A stretch of 55,310 bases of DNA from Didymodactylos carnosus (Eukaryota; Rotifera; Eurotatoria; Philodinida; Philodinidae), in assembly GCA_905250885.1 (NCBI GenBank), contig CAJNOQ010000313.1, positions 1 to 55,310 of the forward strand, given 5' to 3'. The translations under genes and the position numbers were made by a program. Below, piece after piece: positions 11,264-22,714 of this stretch (the first letter of the stretch is position 1; every line of letters starts with the position of its first letter). The notes under the pieces are model-generated. The model was not told the origin of the DNA. It saw only the letters and a list, made by a program, of their open reading frames with translations, and made no database searches.

Positions 11264-11325
11264 GTTTGAAGTTTATTCCTATAGAGAGAATCCTAGGGGA
11301 AAATGGACCTCCGAAAATATTGGGG

Positions 11326-11655
11326 TTAATCGATTAAATTGTTATTATAATCTTCCAATATATTTATATCAGGAACAAAATAATGAGGTAAAACTCGTTC
11401 TTTCATGCATTCAATAAGAAAGTCTTTCCAAAGAGTCAATAAACTATGTGTCAATAGAAATTCTTGTATTTTATTATTTTCAACTATTCCACATTTGACA
11501 ATGAGTTTGCTTACTTTATTTACCATATAATTTTCTAAGATCCAGGCTAAGATCAATAAACGATATATGACACAAGTTAGTTTACACCAAATAAAAGAAT
11601 CACATCTTTTCACATTATCTTTATTATGTTCCACTGAAGCTTTTTTATCACTCAT
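11326..11655 (-). pseudogene. Open frame resembling a Mab-21 / cGAS-like C-terminal fragment
   Basis: A 109-codon minus-strand frame. Its C-terminal third (LWKDFLIECMKERVLPHYFVPDINILEDY) resembles the C-terminal segment of Mab-21 domain proteins, where helical sequence is followed by LP.YFIP..NL. The catalytic nucleotidyltransferase part is absent, and no upstream exon is recognisable because the higher-coordinate side runs directly into GTCGAC repeats. It is therefore either a captured fragment inside the surrounding element or chance similarity. The assignment is tentative. Confidence 0.3.
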
Positions 11656-12042
11656 GTATGTATTTTGTATGCTTTGTCGACAAAAAGACTCGTCGACAAG
11701 ATGAATTATCTACAAAATAACTGTCGACAGAATTAATTGTCCAAGAAAAGCAGCCGACAAACATATGTCGACAAAATATCTGTCGACAGAAAGGAAAGTT
11801 ATTGACAAACTATCTGTTCGACGAATGATATGCAATTCGTGTTTGGTTCGTCTGGGCATACAAATTTGTAATACCAACAATTATCAAACATAAAAAAATT
11901 GTACATAATAAGATATCATTATAGATTAACTACCAATCAATCGCTACATAATTGTAAATAGTATCACCAATACATATTTGTATTAAAATAGAGATAGTGG
12001 CAACATCATTTGAAATACTTTTGTGCGTATATTGATTGATCC

Positions 12043-13028
12043 ATTTCAAAATCTATCTTGCTGACAGTTTTTTTTTAAAGAACTTTTGGAAAATCATTTT
12101 AAATTTCTAAAGACAGATCAAATTATGCTGTTTAAAACGGAAGTGAAATGAGAGCTTCACTTCTAACGGTTTAGACTGTGATCTCAGATTTCCTAAAAAT
12201 GTCAGTTTGAAGTAATCCTAAAAACTGATCAAATATAGATTATTGTCGATAGCGAATACTAAAGTTTGTTTATTAAAAATGATTGAAAAACATGAAAATC
12301 TAGTTGTGTAAAAATATGCGCGATTTTTGACCATTTTTACATAGGATAAGTTAGCAGCAGATTGAGGTTATTTTTAAAAACATTCATCCTCTGATCTGTG
12401 CCAGATAGAACGTGGAATTTCTTGTCTAATGACAAGTTTACCGTTCCAGTTTGATGCCAATAACCGACTCTAAACGCAAAATATCCCTTTATTTCTATGA
12501 CAAAATATGTCAAATTTTGTATTCCTATAAAACATTTGTACAGCGAACTGAGCTATCTTCAGATTTTGGTGTGCCAAGTACAACTCGACGAGTTCTATCT
12601 AACAGTACATCTTACAAAGACAAAAAAAAACAGTGCTCAATATTGGCACAGCTCAGAGGATGAATATTTTTGAAAATAACTCGAATCTGCTGCTAACTTA
12701 TCCCACATACTATTTTTACCTAATTTCACACATTTTTCTTTAAAATCTTGTCTACCGAAAAATCAGTTATCTGACACAAAACTGATTATGTTCTAAAGTT
12801 TTTAAACTGTTCGCATTACTTTTGAGTGAGTAATGAAAGTTTTTTTAAATGAAAATAGCTCAAGACAATGTATTTTTCTATTTTCAATACGTTTCTGATC
12901 ATTAGTTGGAAATAGAACTCTCATTTCACTTCTATTTTAAACAACATACTTTGGTCTGTCTTTAGAAATTCAAAATAATTTTTTAAAAGTTCTTTTGGAA
13001 AACTGTCAGCAAGATAGATTTTGAAATT
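12043..13028. repeat. 1-kb foldback element
   Basis: Outer arms start ATTTCAAAATCTATCTTGCT at 12043 and end with the inverse at 13028. Arms of about 150 nt share CTGTCAGCAAGATAGA and GAAGTGAAATGAGAG-like blocks. A second inner pair (TTAGCAGCAGATT..GAGG at about 12350 and its inverse at about 12655-12700) shows that the palindrome reaches towards the centre. The central part (about 12450-12640) can be read open for about 70 codons but is not recognised. Confidence 0.65.
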
Positions 13029-13852
13029 TAATTTTTATAAAAAGATGTGCTCTGATCTTGGCTATCGAAAGAAAAAAAATTCACCTGTCTCTATCAAACG
13101 TTACTCAAGAAACAGTGGTGTGTCTTTTAATTTGAAATGGATCAAACTTAATATATTAGTACTTTTTCTTGAGACATGCTGTAACAATTACATTGGATAC
13201 TATTTTATCTTTTCTCTAGTTTTATACATTTACCAATTTTAATTTTCCAACCAAGCCGAATTTTTACACTTTTTGACTTGAAACATTTGAAGAAAACTTT
13301 ATAGAAGGTATTTGTTCATTATATCTAAACAAAATAGATTATTCTAATGGTTATAGTTGCACATGAGTAAAATGGGACATCCAAAAACGAGAAAAAAGAG
13401 GAATTAGTATTTATCAGTTCAAGATTAAGATCGTAAAAATGATGTTATTAGGTATAAAATGAAATTATTACATACATACGATACAATCCGGTATAGATCA
13501 AGTAAGTGGAGAAAAACGCAAAGTCAATCTATATATCTTCTCTCTTGGCTTACAAAAGGCATATGTAATTTTGTTCCTATTTATACGGCATACAAAAGAA
13601 GCGAAAAAAAAAAACGTTTAGAAATTTAATGTACACCACTTCCACTTATATAGTTTAAGTAAACATCACATCTATTTTATATAAGACAAACAATAGAATG
13701 TGAGCAGAAACTTCAATTATTAACTGGATGAGAAAGATGAGGTATTATGACTCTGTTAACTTCCAACACATTATTATTTGTCAAAAAAGATTACTATAAT
13801 ATTTGACAACGGTTTAATCAGTGTATAATAATCTATTTCATGTATTTTAGCA
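13029..13852. other. Upstream region of the glycosyltransferase gene
   Basis: AT-rich, without a recognised gene. TGTATTTTAG with its AG at 13849-13850 lies two nucleotides before the next ATG. That makes it either the end of a 5'-UTR intron or a trans-splice acceptor. Confidence 0.4.
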
Positions 13853-14983
13853 ATGTCGCTAATACGTTGTTCGATTATTAACATGTTGACGCTTCACAGA
13901 TACTCAATATTCACATATTTATTATTCATTTTTCTCTTCACAATTATTTTTTTAATACAAATAAACAACTATAATCTATCGAATAAATCAAATTCTATAA
14001 AAAAAAATTCTTATTATCAATATCGTGCTGCAATTGTAACTTTAATGAAAAATGATCATATAAGTAAAAATAAAATGATAAATATGCTCAATTCATTGAA
14101 ACTCTATTTTATGAATATTGAACGATATCCAATATATATACTTCATGAAAAAGATTTATTAAAAGAATATAAAAACGAGATAAAAACATGTTTTAAATAT
14201 ACGTTGAACATAGAATTTATTGAAATAGAGTTTAATTTAACAAGCAAATACAATGTCTCAAATAATCAGTTTATGCCTGATATAAAACGAACATATGGTT
14301 ATCAAGCAATGTGTCAATTTTGGTCCTATGATCTTTTTTTCTCAATGAATATAGTTCGAAATAAATACGATTATGTTATGCGTTTAGATGATGATTCTTA
14401 TTTAACAAATTCATCTGAATATGATTTATTTGAAAAATTTTTTGAATTAAATTTGGATTATGTTTATCGACTATTATATTTTGACGATAATGGATTATCA
14501 TATTTGAAAAAGAATTTAAAAGAATTTATTCCACAAAATGGAACAATAATTCAAAATCGTAGATGTATTAATGCAATGTGTACTAATTTGGACGATTATC
14601 ATGGAATGGCAATATATAATAACTTTTTTATATTAAAACTAAACTTTCTGTATAGTAATGAAATAATTGAACTATATTTGAAACAATTGATTGATAAACA
14701 TTATTTTTATTTGTATCCAATTGGTGATGCAAATATTCATGCTATTCTACTACTTTTAGTTAAAAATACAAAAACACAATATTTTATATTTCCATACAAT
14801 CACAATGTTCATGGTGCAGCAGATATGTATGCAACATACGTATTTTTCTCAAACTCGCTTATGTGGTTTGAATATATGAAAAGATTTAGAAATAATTCAT
14901 GTCGAAATTTAATTATAGCAACAAAACGGATAGTCAAAATAATCGATACACGTGCAAATATTGAAAAAATATTTTTAACTTGA
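13853..14983 (+). CDS. GT15-like (Kre2/Mnt1-type) glycosyltransferase
   Basis: An intronless gene for 376 aa with type II topology: a short cytoplasmic start, a membrane anchor (about residues 19-37, YSIFTYLLFIFLFTIIFLI) and a luminal catalytic domain. The segment YGYQAMCQFWSYDLFF followed by YDYVMRLDDDSY corresponds to the family signature (YR.MCRF.SG.F followed by YDWYWRVEPDV). FYLYPIGDANIHAILLLL matches FYERWGDAPVHSIA. The metal-binding position reads Asp179-Asp181 (DDD) instead of EPD. GT15 enzymes are alpha-1,2-mannosyltransferases of the Golgi, characterised in fungi, so a copy in an animal-type contig without introns suggests horizontal origin. Codon use is very AT-rich, like the neighbours. 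A second in-frame Met lies at residue 11. Exact donor and acceptor are unknown. Confidence 0.65.
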   Translation: MSLIRCSIINMLTLHRYSIFTYLLFIFLFTIIFLIQINNYNLSNKSNSIKKNSYYQYRAAIVTLMKNDHISKNKMINMLNSLKLYFMNIERYPIYILHEKDLLKEYKNEIKTCFKYTLNIEFIEIEFNLTSKYNVSNNQFMPDIKRTYGYQAMCQFWSYDLFFSMNIVRNKYDYVMRLDDDSYLTNSSEYDLFEKFFELNLDYVYRLLYFDDNGLSYLKKNLKEFIPQNGTIIQNRRCINAMCTNLDDYHGMAIYNNFFILKLNFLYSNEIIELYLKQLIDKHYFYLYPIGDANIHAILLLLVKNTKTQYFIFPYNHNVHGAADMYATYVFFSNSLMWFEYMKRFRNNSCRNLIIATKRIVKIIDTRANIEKIFLT

Positions 14984-15649
14984 AGATACAGATTCTTTCT
15001 TGAAAGTAAAAAATTCATAGATTTAGAGTAGTCAATTGAAATCGTCATTTCCATTGATCTGTGGAAGACATGGATAGCACTGCTGACAAACCTTTTGTTG
15101 AGTTGCCTATCATAGAGAGTTTTTATAGCGAAGCAGTATCCAGCTAAACTACTCTAATCTATTCAGATTGAAATACGCCAGAATTAATAGTTTGACTTAA
15201 AAGTTTGTATAATCATACATAAGTTCTGACGACTAGGTCTGATATTAGCCCTAGCGTATCCTCCGATTCTCATTAGTCATGCTTCTTTTGCTGTATATTT
15301 TATGTAATAGGAGAACGAGAACAACAAAAAGTTGATGGAACTTATTGAATTCAGCTTCTACGAAGTTCCAGTTAAGTGCTAGACTACACTGTAAAAAAAA
15401 ACTGCGATAATAGTGTGGCAAAAATGCATAGTACTATCGTAGCTTCTACTTATAGTAATAATACTGCTGACTTTATGATTAATCTGAGTCAGATGAGAAA
15501 ATAGATTTATCGCGGTATTTATTTAATATGGTCACTTTTTGTTATTCCAAGGCATCCAACTACTAAAGCGATCCCTTTCTGTTACGGGAATTTTAGTTAA
15601 TGATAGAGTACGAAAAAATTGTTAAATGCTATAAAAAAAAAAGCATTAT
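14984..15649. other. Gene-free stretch
   Basis: No gene is recognised. ACACTGTAAAAAAAAACTGC at about 15388 resembles a transposon-end motif (compare 33994), but no partner end was found. Confidence 0.35.
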
Positions 15650-16062
15650 AGAATTATTTTCAATTTTATAGAAAATCGACTATAAAATCCCTGAAGATTT
15701 TCGAATTTATAGAAAATGTTGATTTTCAAGAATCTTGAAAATCAAGGAGGATTTTCAGATTTATAGGAAATCGATTGATTTTCTATAAATAATTTTTCAA
15801 GATTTCTCAATGGGGACAATACACAACATATTCATCGTTTTGTTTTACGTCCGCAGAAGTGTATTAAAAGTGCAAAGTTCGACGAAAACTGACGCTTTTT
15901 TTTCCAGATTAATTTTACTTTTAATTTAAGATTGCTCCTTTTTTAGATTAAGTGCCGGCATGCTCTCGTGCACTATAATCTTGAAAATTATTTATAGAAA
16001 ATCACCGTTGATTTTCAGAAAGTCCATATATAAAATCGCCGAGGATTTTCTATAAAATAGTG
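15650..16062. repeat. Inverted and direct repeats of TATAGAAAATC
   Basis: The motif ATTTTCTATAAA / TTTATAGAAAAT occurs many times in both orientations. The clearest inverted pair is GATTTTCTATAAATAATTTT at about 15776 and AAAATTATTTATAGAAAATC at about 15986. The left part also contains direct copies of TATAGAAAATC. This reads as a decayed foldback element with internal duplications. Confidence 0.55.
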
Positions 16063-16480
16063 ATGGACTAAAAAAGATGTTTCAAGCGTAGTTGACAATC
16101 GTTGAGAAACATTCACCATTTTATTTTTCCAGGTCACATAGTATTAGAAAAAATCCGCCAATTTGTTCATGAAAAAACGTAAAAGATGTTCAAGTTTTTG
16201 TCATATTAGTAAGTTTCTGCCACAAGAGCGACTCACACGAGCCTCGACCATTACTTAAGAAAAATACTTCGTATGTGACTAGAATAACAAATTTCATGGC
16301 TGAAAAGTGAGATAAAAAGTTTGAAAATAAAATTATATATCTGTTATTTTGAAATTGTTACTCGGCGCTGGTTTATCAGAACAAGATATTATTTCTTGCG
16401 ATAGAATTGATCGTTGATTTCATCATTCGTTGCTTGACACCAGTAACTTGATCATAATTTCCGAAGTTGAATTTTTTTAT

Positions 16481-19400
16481 TTACAAAATACAATATTGAA
16501 TAATGAGCATTATGATTAAAGTTGTATGTATCAATTGTTGTCTGTTTTCAATTGCATTATTCATCACAAAACCGTATTTTGTATCCCATCTATCATTAAT
16601 TTGTCGACATTTCATATTTTCATACGAATTTATCTCACCTTTCATCATTTTTTCAAATTCTCTTTCAATCATGGCACCTTCAAAATAATTATTTTCATAG
16701 GATAAAAATGGATATTCATAACCTTGTTTACACACACATTTATAACTAGCTAAATCGTAGCCTGACTCTTGTTCTGGTATATCCTGATAGATACAACGTG
16801 TTGTTTCTCGATTACATTTGTGAATACTTTGAAATGGATTGTAAGCATTAAGACCAATTGATTCATCACATGGATTGATCTTGTACCATCGAAGATCAGA
16901 ACCAATAACAACGGATACAAAACCAATTGGTAATCGATTAACTTCTTTAACTATTGGAACAGAATATCTCATTCGTAGCATTGATGCTTCTGTACTTTTC
17001 AATGAACAATCATGATAGGGTCCGAACCTAAAACAAAACATTTGTAAGACTGATACGTTTTCTTCTTACTAAATTCACATACCAAATTCCAGCAGTTGGT
17101 GATATGTATTGTACTTGTGGTAAGCGAAGGAGTTGTGTACCCAATGAGTCACGTCGCATGGCCATTGAGACACTGTACAATGATGTATCAACACGACCGT
17201 TTAACATTGCTTTATCATACCAAGTTCCAAGAGCCAAATGACCTAAATTCATAAATAAATATTAGATTATTAACATCTTGATAAAAGATTACCTACTTCC
17301 GTCTAATGTTCTGTTTATGATATATTTTCCATTACTCAATCGTAGAAATGTAATAGCATAACTCATTTCCTGAAATGGTTTTGTGTTATAACCAAAATTA
17401 GTACGTTGAAAATGAAAATTTTCATGATGTCGTTCATTTTCTCTCTCATCCGTTCCACTATTATCATTAATATTGAATCCATATCGTGGATTATAACCAC
17501 CACCACCACCACCAGTAGATGGATAACCAAATTGTTGGTACGGATTCTGTCTTTCATATTCACTACCATTGAAATAAATGCCTACTTCTAATAATTGACT
17601 ATAAGCGAGACCGGTGCTCGATATTTCACTTTCCAGTACATGTTCAAACAACGGCGGATCAGGACGACGATCTTCAAATCCGTCATTAACTGGATCCCAA
17701 TTGGGACGATAAAGCTGTAAGTAGCTCGATAGGAGATGAGCGATGCGGACAGCTTGCAATGTAAATGGTTTATATACAATGTCTAGATGACGTGATAAAT
17801 CGGAAATAAAACGATCGTCATAGTCGGTATCAATATTGTAAAACAAACCGATGTGACTCCATGGTGGACAAGTAACCGACGTTCGATTAAACACAATCGC
17901 TCGTAATTTTTCAAATAAATTTGGTCTCACTGATCGGCGAACAATATTATGAAGTGGTGTTAGCCGAATTTGTTCCCCATTTGTTTGCCACGATGGATAC
18001 GGCGTTAAAAGACTAATTGGTTGACACACTGGAGAAACAGGATATCGATCGAATGCTGGACGAAACGGAGAGCGAATATTTGATGGATAACGAAAATTAT
18101 TGCGGCAAGTGCATTCGTAACCACCACTCTTAAACTGAATACCGCCAACTGGGTTGCACTTCGAAATAAAGAGATTCGCTTATCAACTTCGTGTAAAAAA
18201 CATAAATTATACATACATTGGCATTTTGATCGCACGCTGCTGTACCAGCAAACAAATTTCTACTCCTTTCACCCGGACATTGATCAACATTCAATTGTGC
18301 GTACGCCAATTCCACATTTGTGACACCAGCATATCTAGAGGAAATAGTGAGATGAAATACGATAAATATGAAACTAATTCTCTACCTATAACGTTTGTTG
18401 CTTTTAAACCAATCATTTTTGTATTGGAAGTGATTCACAGCCCATATTGGTTCAATTGATGCCACAAGCCAATTATTTGGATTTGGACAAAAGCGATAGG
18501 GACCAGTCCATTGTGTTTGATCAATATTGGGTAATACCACTTCACGCGTTATGTGATCTGGTAAAACAACATACAAAAGACTAAAATGAAGTATCAATAG
18601 CAAGGCAATGTACTTTCAAAAAATGTTTTATGTTTTACCTATTCTGATTATGTTCAGCTTCTGTTTCATTTAGCCACCACACTTTTGTGAAGCGATAATA
18701 ATTTGGATCTTTATGATATTCATAGATGAGATTGGCATATGGAAATACGAGATTAAACGGGTTAAATGTTGTTCTGGGTGGAATAGGTACAGAAAGATAG
18801 GGTAATGGAAAATAGCCTTCGCCATATTGTAACAAATTATCAAACTGTTTCATTCCCCATTCTCGCATCTCATCTTGATCAGGACGTAAACGTGTTTGCC
18901 ATGTCTGAAGTAACGCTTGAAAATATTCATCGTATGTTTTAAATAATCTTGGTGGTACATTGAATTCTCGATTAAAATGCTGGAAAAATCTTGTTGTATA
19001 ATCATTAAAAACGGGCGGACCAACGCCTAAATCAGTGATTGTTATAGTCTGTGGATCATACGATGAGAAACTGTAAAGAAAAATAAGATCTTTTATTATG
19101 TATAAAAAAGTCACGTAAAAGTGACGTACTTTGTATAGATGCTAAACGGTCTTTCTAAATTAATAAATGGTCCACTTCTATACCATGGTACTCGAACTAC
19201 TTCATTACTTTCAAACGCATATCGAACACTTTGTACAGCATCAATACCTGTCAATAAACCTAATTGACGTAATGAATGAAGTTGAGATGCGGATGAAAGG
19301 TAAAAATATAGGAGACCTATAAATAAAAAAGAATGTCTATAAAAAGCTGTGAAAAAAAGTTAAATATAAAATATATGAAATAAACATGTCTATACTACAT

Positions 19401-19905
19401 CCATTTTACAGGAAGAATACAGTTTTGTCTTTATAAACTTTAGATATAAAATTCTATCTAGTTCTATAAATTAGAGTTGATAAATTTTAAAAAGATGGAA
19501 ACAATTCATTGTGATTGGAGATAAGATCTTGGCAAGTATTTTTATACCTGGAACTTTCTCTTGACTAAATCCTTGTAATGAATGACTGAAAAATGTACTT
19601 TGACGATAAGTATCAAATTGAACAAACGCTTCAAGTGTTCTAAACGGTGGCGGTGGATATTTTATTTTCCAATAACGAAAATCAACATTAAAAAATGTTT
19701 TATCTAACTGTACTTTATAGGGTGGAATTGTCTCACACTGACGATAAGGTGTTTGCGTATCTCGTACAAGCTGTTTAAAATATTCAAATGGATCAACGTT
19801 CAAATTAAAATCACTATTTCGATTTAAAAAATATTGATCTGCAACCTTTATTTGACTATGTGAATATCCAAAAATAACACAAAAGAATAGCACTCGCCTT
19901 AGCAT
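16481..19905 (-). CDS. Secreted/GPI-anchored protein with two GPR158-type ectodomain units
   Basis: Eight exons (high to low): 19548-19905, 19130-19316, 18639-19070, 18386-18580, 18217-18334, 17297-18158, 17083-17242, 16481-17027; total 2859 nt, 952 aa. A signal peptide (about residues 1-18, LFFCVIFGYSHSQ) is followed by two related units. Unit 1 has WTGPYRFC, YAGVTNVELAYAQLNVDQC and SGGYECTCRNNFRYP (about residues 335-455). Unit 2 has WFGPYHDC, LPIGFVSVVIGSDLRWYKINPC, HKCNRETTRC and YKCVCKQGYEYPF (about 770-880). These match the Cache-plus-Cys-rich extracellular region of orphan receptors GPR158/GPR179 and insect relatives. The seven-helix region is missing; the protein ends in a 17-residue hydrophobic tail after NNAIENRQQ, as in GPI signals. 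Several N-glycosylation sites are present. Ligand and role are unknown. Confidence 0.7.
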
Positions 19906-21037
19906 GAGTAAGCGTCAGTCTATGATTAATATTTTAAAATACAAGTAAAAACATGATTATTTTTTTTTCTCTCTCTTTTTTTATTTTTTTTATTGCACAT
20001 AGTATATGTATGTACAACACGACAACTATAGGATGAAGTTGAACTGATTTCTTTTATATTTTACATCAAGCCACAAGAATGACCTTCGTTTATGGTCTTT
20101 ATATTTTGATGAAAAAAAGAAAGAAAATAACATTTTTATTCACTATATAGACGAGTTCAATTTTGATGGTCAGGTTAGAGTGATTGTACGAGATTCGTTC
20201 ATTTTGCATATATCACCTTTTGTGTGAGGTTCTATTAATTGTATGATCTAAATATGACTTGTTTTAGTCAATCGGTAGTAGTATGGACGAAAGAAGAATG
20301 ACAAAATATCTGATGAAATTTGTTCTTTTTAAACAATATAAAAACATAGTATGTCAAATCTCTGCAGGATACATTCATAAATTCATTGTTTTTGATCTGG
20401 ATATGCTTCTTTAAATGAAGATTTTCTCAATCAAGAGATCATTCCATTTTGCACCCTGTCAAAACAACCGCACACAGTTGAAAAAACGGATATGGCATAA
20501 ATATTAAATATTTTTTCCTCATTCTTCTGCATTTCTCGTGTCTTTGACATAACCGTACGTCTATGTTTATTTGAAGCCAACAACATCAACAGAAAAAAAG
20601 AAAAAAAAGAAAAAATCTTTTCTGTGTTTTTAAAAAATCGAATAGAAAGAGAGCGCGTCAGTACGACGAATTCTCGAGTTTAAGGAAGATGGGTAAATCT
20701 ACATGACACATGATAACGTCAGTATGAAATAAAACAAGTAAAAAATAAAAAGCAAAAGCTTGAGAAGGATGTTTTCATGTCTGTAAAATGTGTATGCGCG
20801 TTTTTTTCTTTTATCAATTACTGGTGTAATTTCAAAGCTTTTACATAGGTAAAACAGTCAGTTTCCTCTATCCGTCAATCTTTTCTCTGGAAAATAAGAT
20901 CAATTAGTAGCTAATCAATTTTAACTGACATCGAGACTAAAAAGAAAATTATCAGTGTCTCTTCCTGTCTTTTGAATGTTCGTCGTACCTCAACTCTTGG
21001 AGACATATTATAATTGTAAAGTGTTGTCAATCGACGC
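19906..21037. other. Gene-free, T/A-rich intergenic DNA
   Basis: Upstream of the GPR158-like gene, with pyrimidine-rich tracts at about 19960-20000 and AAAGAAAAA tracts at about 20590. No gene or repeat structure is recognised. Confidence 0.4.
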
Positions 21038-21295
21038 AAACATCAGCTATGAGAAAAATCTAGATACATTTCATCTGTAATCGGGCGACTAGTTGTCATT
21101 TAGATTACTAGTTGGAAAAGGGACTTTTAACTAAATGCCATAGCATGTACAACTAGCAATAGTTAAATCGATAGTTGCATTTGCTAATGCATTTAGTTAA
21201 AAGTGTCTTTTTCAACAATTAGTCTAGGTGGCAACTAGTCGTGCATCGCTCGATTACAGATGAAATGTATCTGGATTTTCCCCATAGGTGATGTT
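21038..21295. repeat. Foldback element, about 258 bp
   Basis: The ends AAACATCAGCTATG and (right, inverted) AAACATCACCTATG frame arms that share AGATACATTTCATCTGTAAT and CTTTTAACTAAATGC. The centre holds TAGTTAAATCGATAGTTGC. Arms differ by an indel of about 8 nt. Non-coding. Confidence 0.65.
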
Positions 21296-22714
21296 TAAAT
21301 GAATCTTCTATCACAAGTTGTTGTATGAAGTAAAATTAGAACTCTTTTTTCTTTAATCTGTGTATCATCTTCTCGTAAAGAAAAATACACTAGTACGTAC
21401 AACACCTTATTATGCATACAATCTGATAGATCATCTGGCGGGCTACAAACATATGTTGTGTTACTACTTATTTCTTGTCGTTTCTTTTTTTGTATTCTCT
21501 TTACAGTGAGATGAAGTAAGAACGCACATTTTCTTGTATTTTTTTTTTACGAACGTCGGAGTCGCAATTATTGTAAATGTCTCATCAATGACATACTATA
21601 AAAGTTATCAGAACGAAAGCGGCAAATATCAGAGGTACACAGATGACTTTTTTTTGTTGCATACCAGTATCGATAAATAGAAATTAAAATGAAGCTAATA
21701 CGAACCATTTGTCAAGGAGCACGGATTTGAAAAATAAATGTTAGGTAGAAGGAAGAAGATGGATGGTGGATGGATGATAGATCTGTTTATAAAAGTTCAT
21801 TGTGTCTCACTCAAATATATTGGATTTTACAGACTCTCCTATCAAAAATCTATTTTTGACACAAAACACAAGATCCTAGCGAAATTTTTGCAGAATGTTT
21901 GTATTATCTATATTAGAATAAGGGTGTTAGTTAGGTGTTACCATTTCTTCTCAATTTTAAATACTGTAAAATAGCGAGAAGACTTGTGACTATGACTTAT
22001 CGAAGCGGGATTTATGAGTTTTGTTTACTTATTTTTCTCAGACGTTTTATCTTCAAAGTTTTGCTGGTTGTTTCAAAATCATTACTCTTCTTTAAAACTA
22101 GCATAAAAATCGAAAATCCAGCTAGACTAAGTAACGGTCGCGCCTTCTAATCATTCTAAGATCAATCCAAGATTTGCCGCACTTAAAGCAGAAGAGAGAT
22201 CAGGGAAATGGTAACATCTGCTTTTTTAAAAAGCGATTTTGAGAAAAAACGTTCATTTGTTCGTGAATTTTGAGGTGTAGGACAATGCTTCTAATTTTTT
22301 AAAGGTTGCACAGAGTTGTGCTTATGCCTTATTTTAATCAAAAAAGTTTGGTCTACAAATCCACGTGTTCAGAAATAATTTAATTGCATAAACATTGTGA
22401 AAAAATCTATTAGTGGATATTTTAATTTTCGATGCCCCTGAAAAACTTTTTCTAAAATCATGAAAAATTATTTCTCGGTCAAAAAGCGATAGAGATTCTG
22501 AAAGTAAAATGCTTTGAGTTATTTAACCATGCATAAATCTCAAAATCGATTTTTTTTTTGACTTTTTGGGAGGGAGCTTGACATAAATTGTGTAAAAACG
22601 TTTTTTTCATGTGATCATCGATTCTAGATTTTTTTAATTCAACTTCTTCACCACAATTCTTTCACAGTTCTGTGTTTTTGTTTATTTATTCAGATTAATA
22701 GTCATAAATACAAG
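21296..22714. other. Intergenic region upstream of SPPL2
   Basis: No gene is recognised; short open frames at 21738-22150 lack any family resemblance. TTTATTTATTCAG with its AG at 22692-22693 lies 21 nt before the SPPL2 ATG and looks like a splice or trans-splice acceptor. Confidence 0.4.

Larger units (their letters stand above)
10227..11829. mobile_element. Probable DNA element with GTCGAC-rich subterminal repeats
   Basis: The ends ATCATTCGTC (left) and GACGAATGAT (right) are inverted. Subterminal DNA on both sides is crowded with TGTCGACA/TTGTCGAC motifs: about two on the left (10244-10280) and at least six on the right (11675-11800). Clustered subterminal motifs are typical of transposase binding regions. 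Inside lie a nested hAT MITE (10887-11263) and a minus-strand open frame (11326-11655). No transposase is recognised, and no target duplication is certain. Confidence 0.5.
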
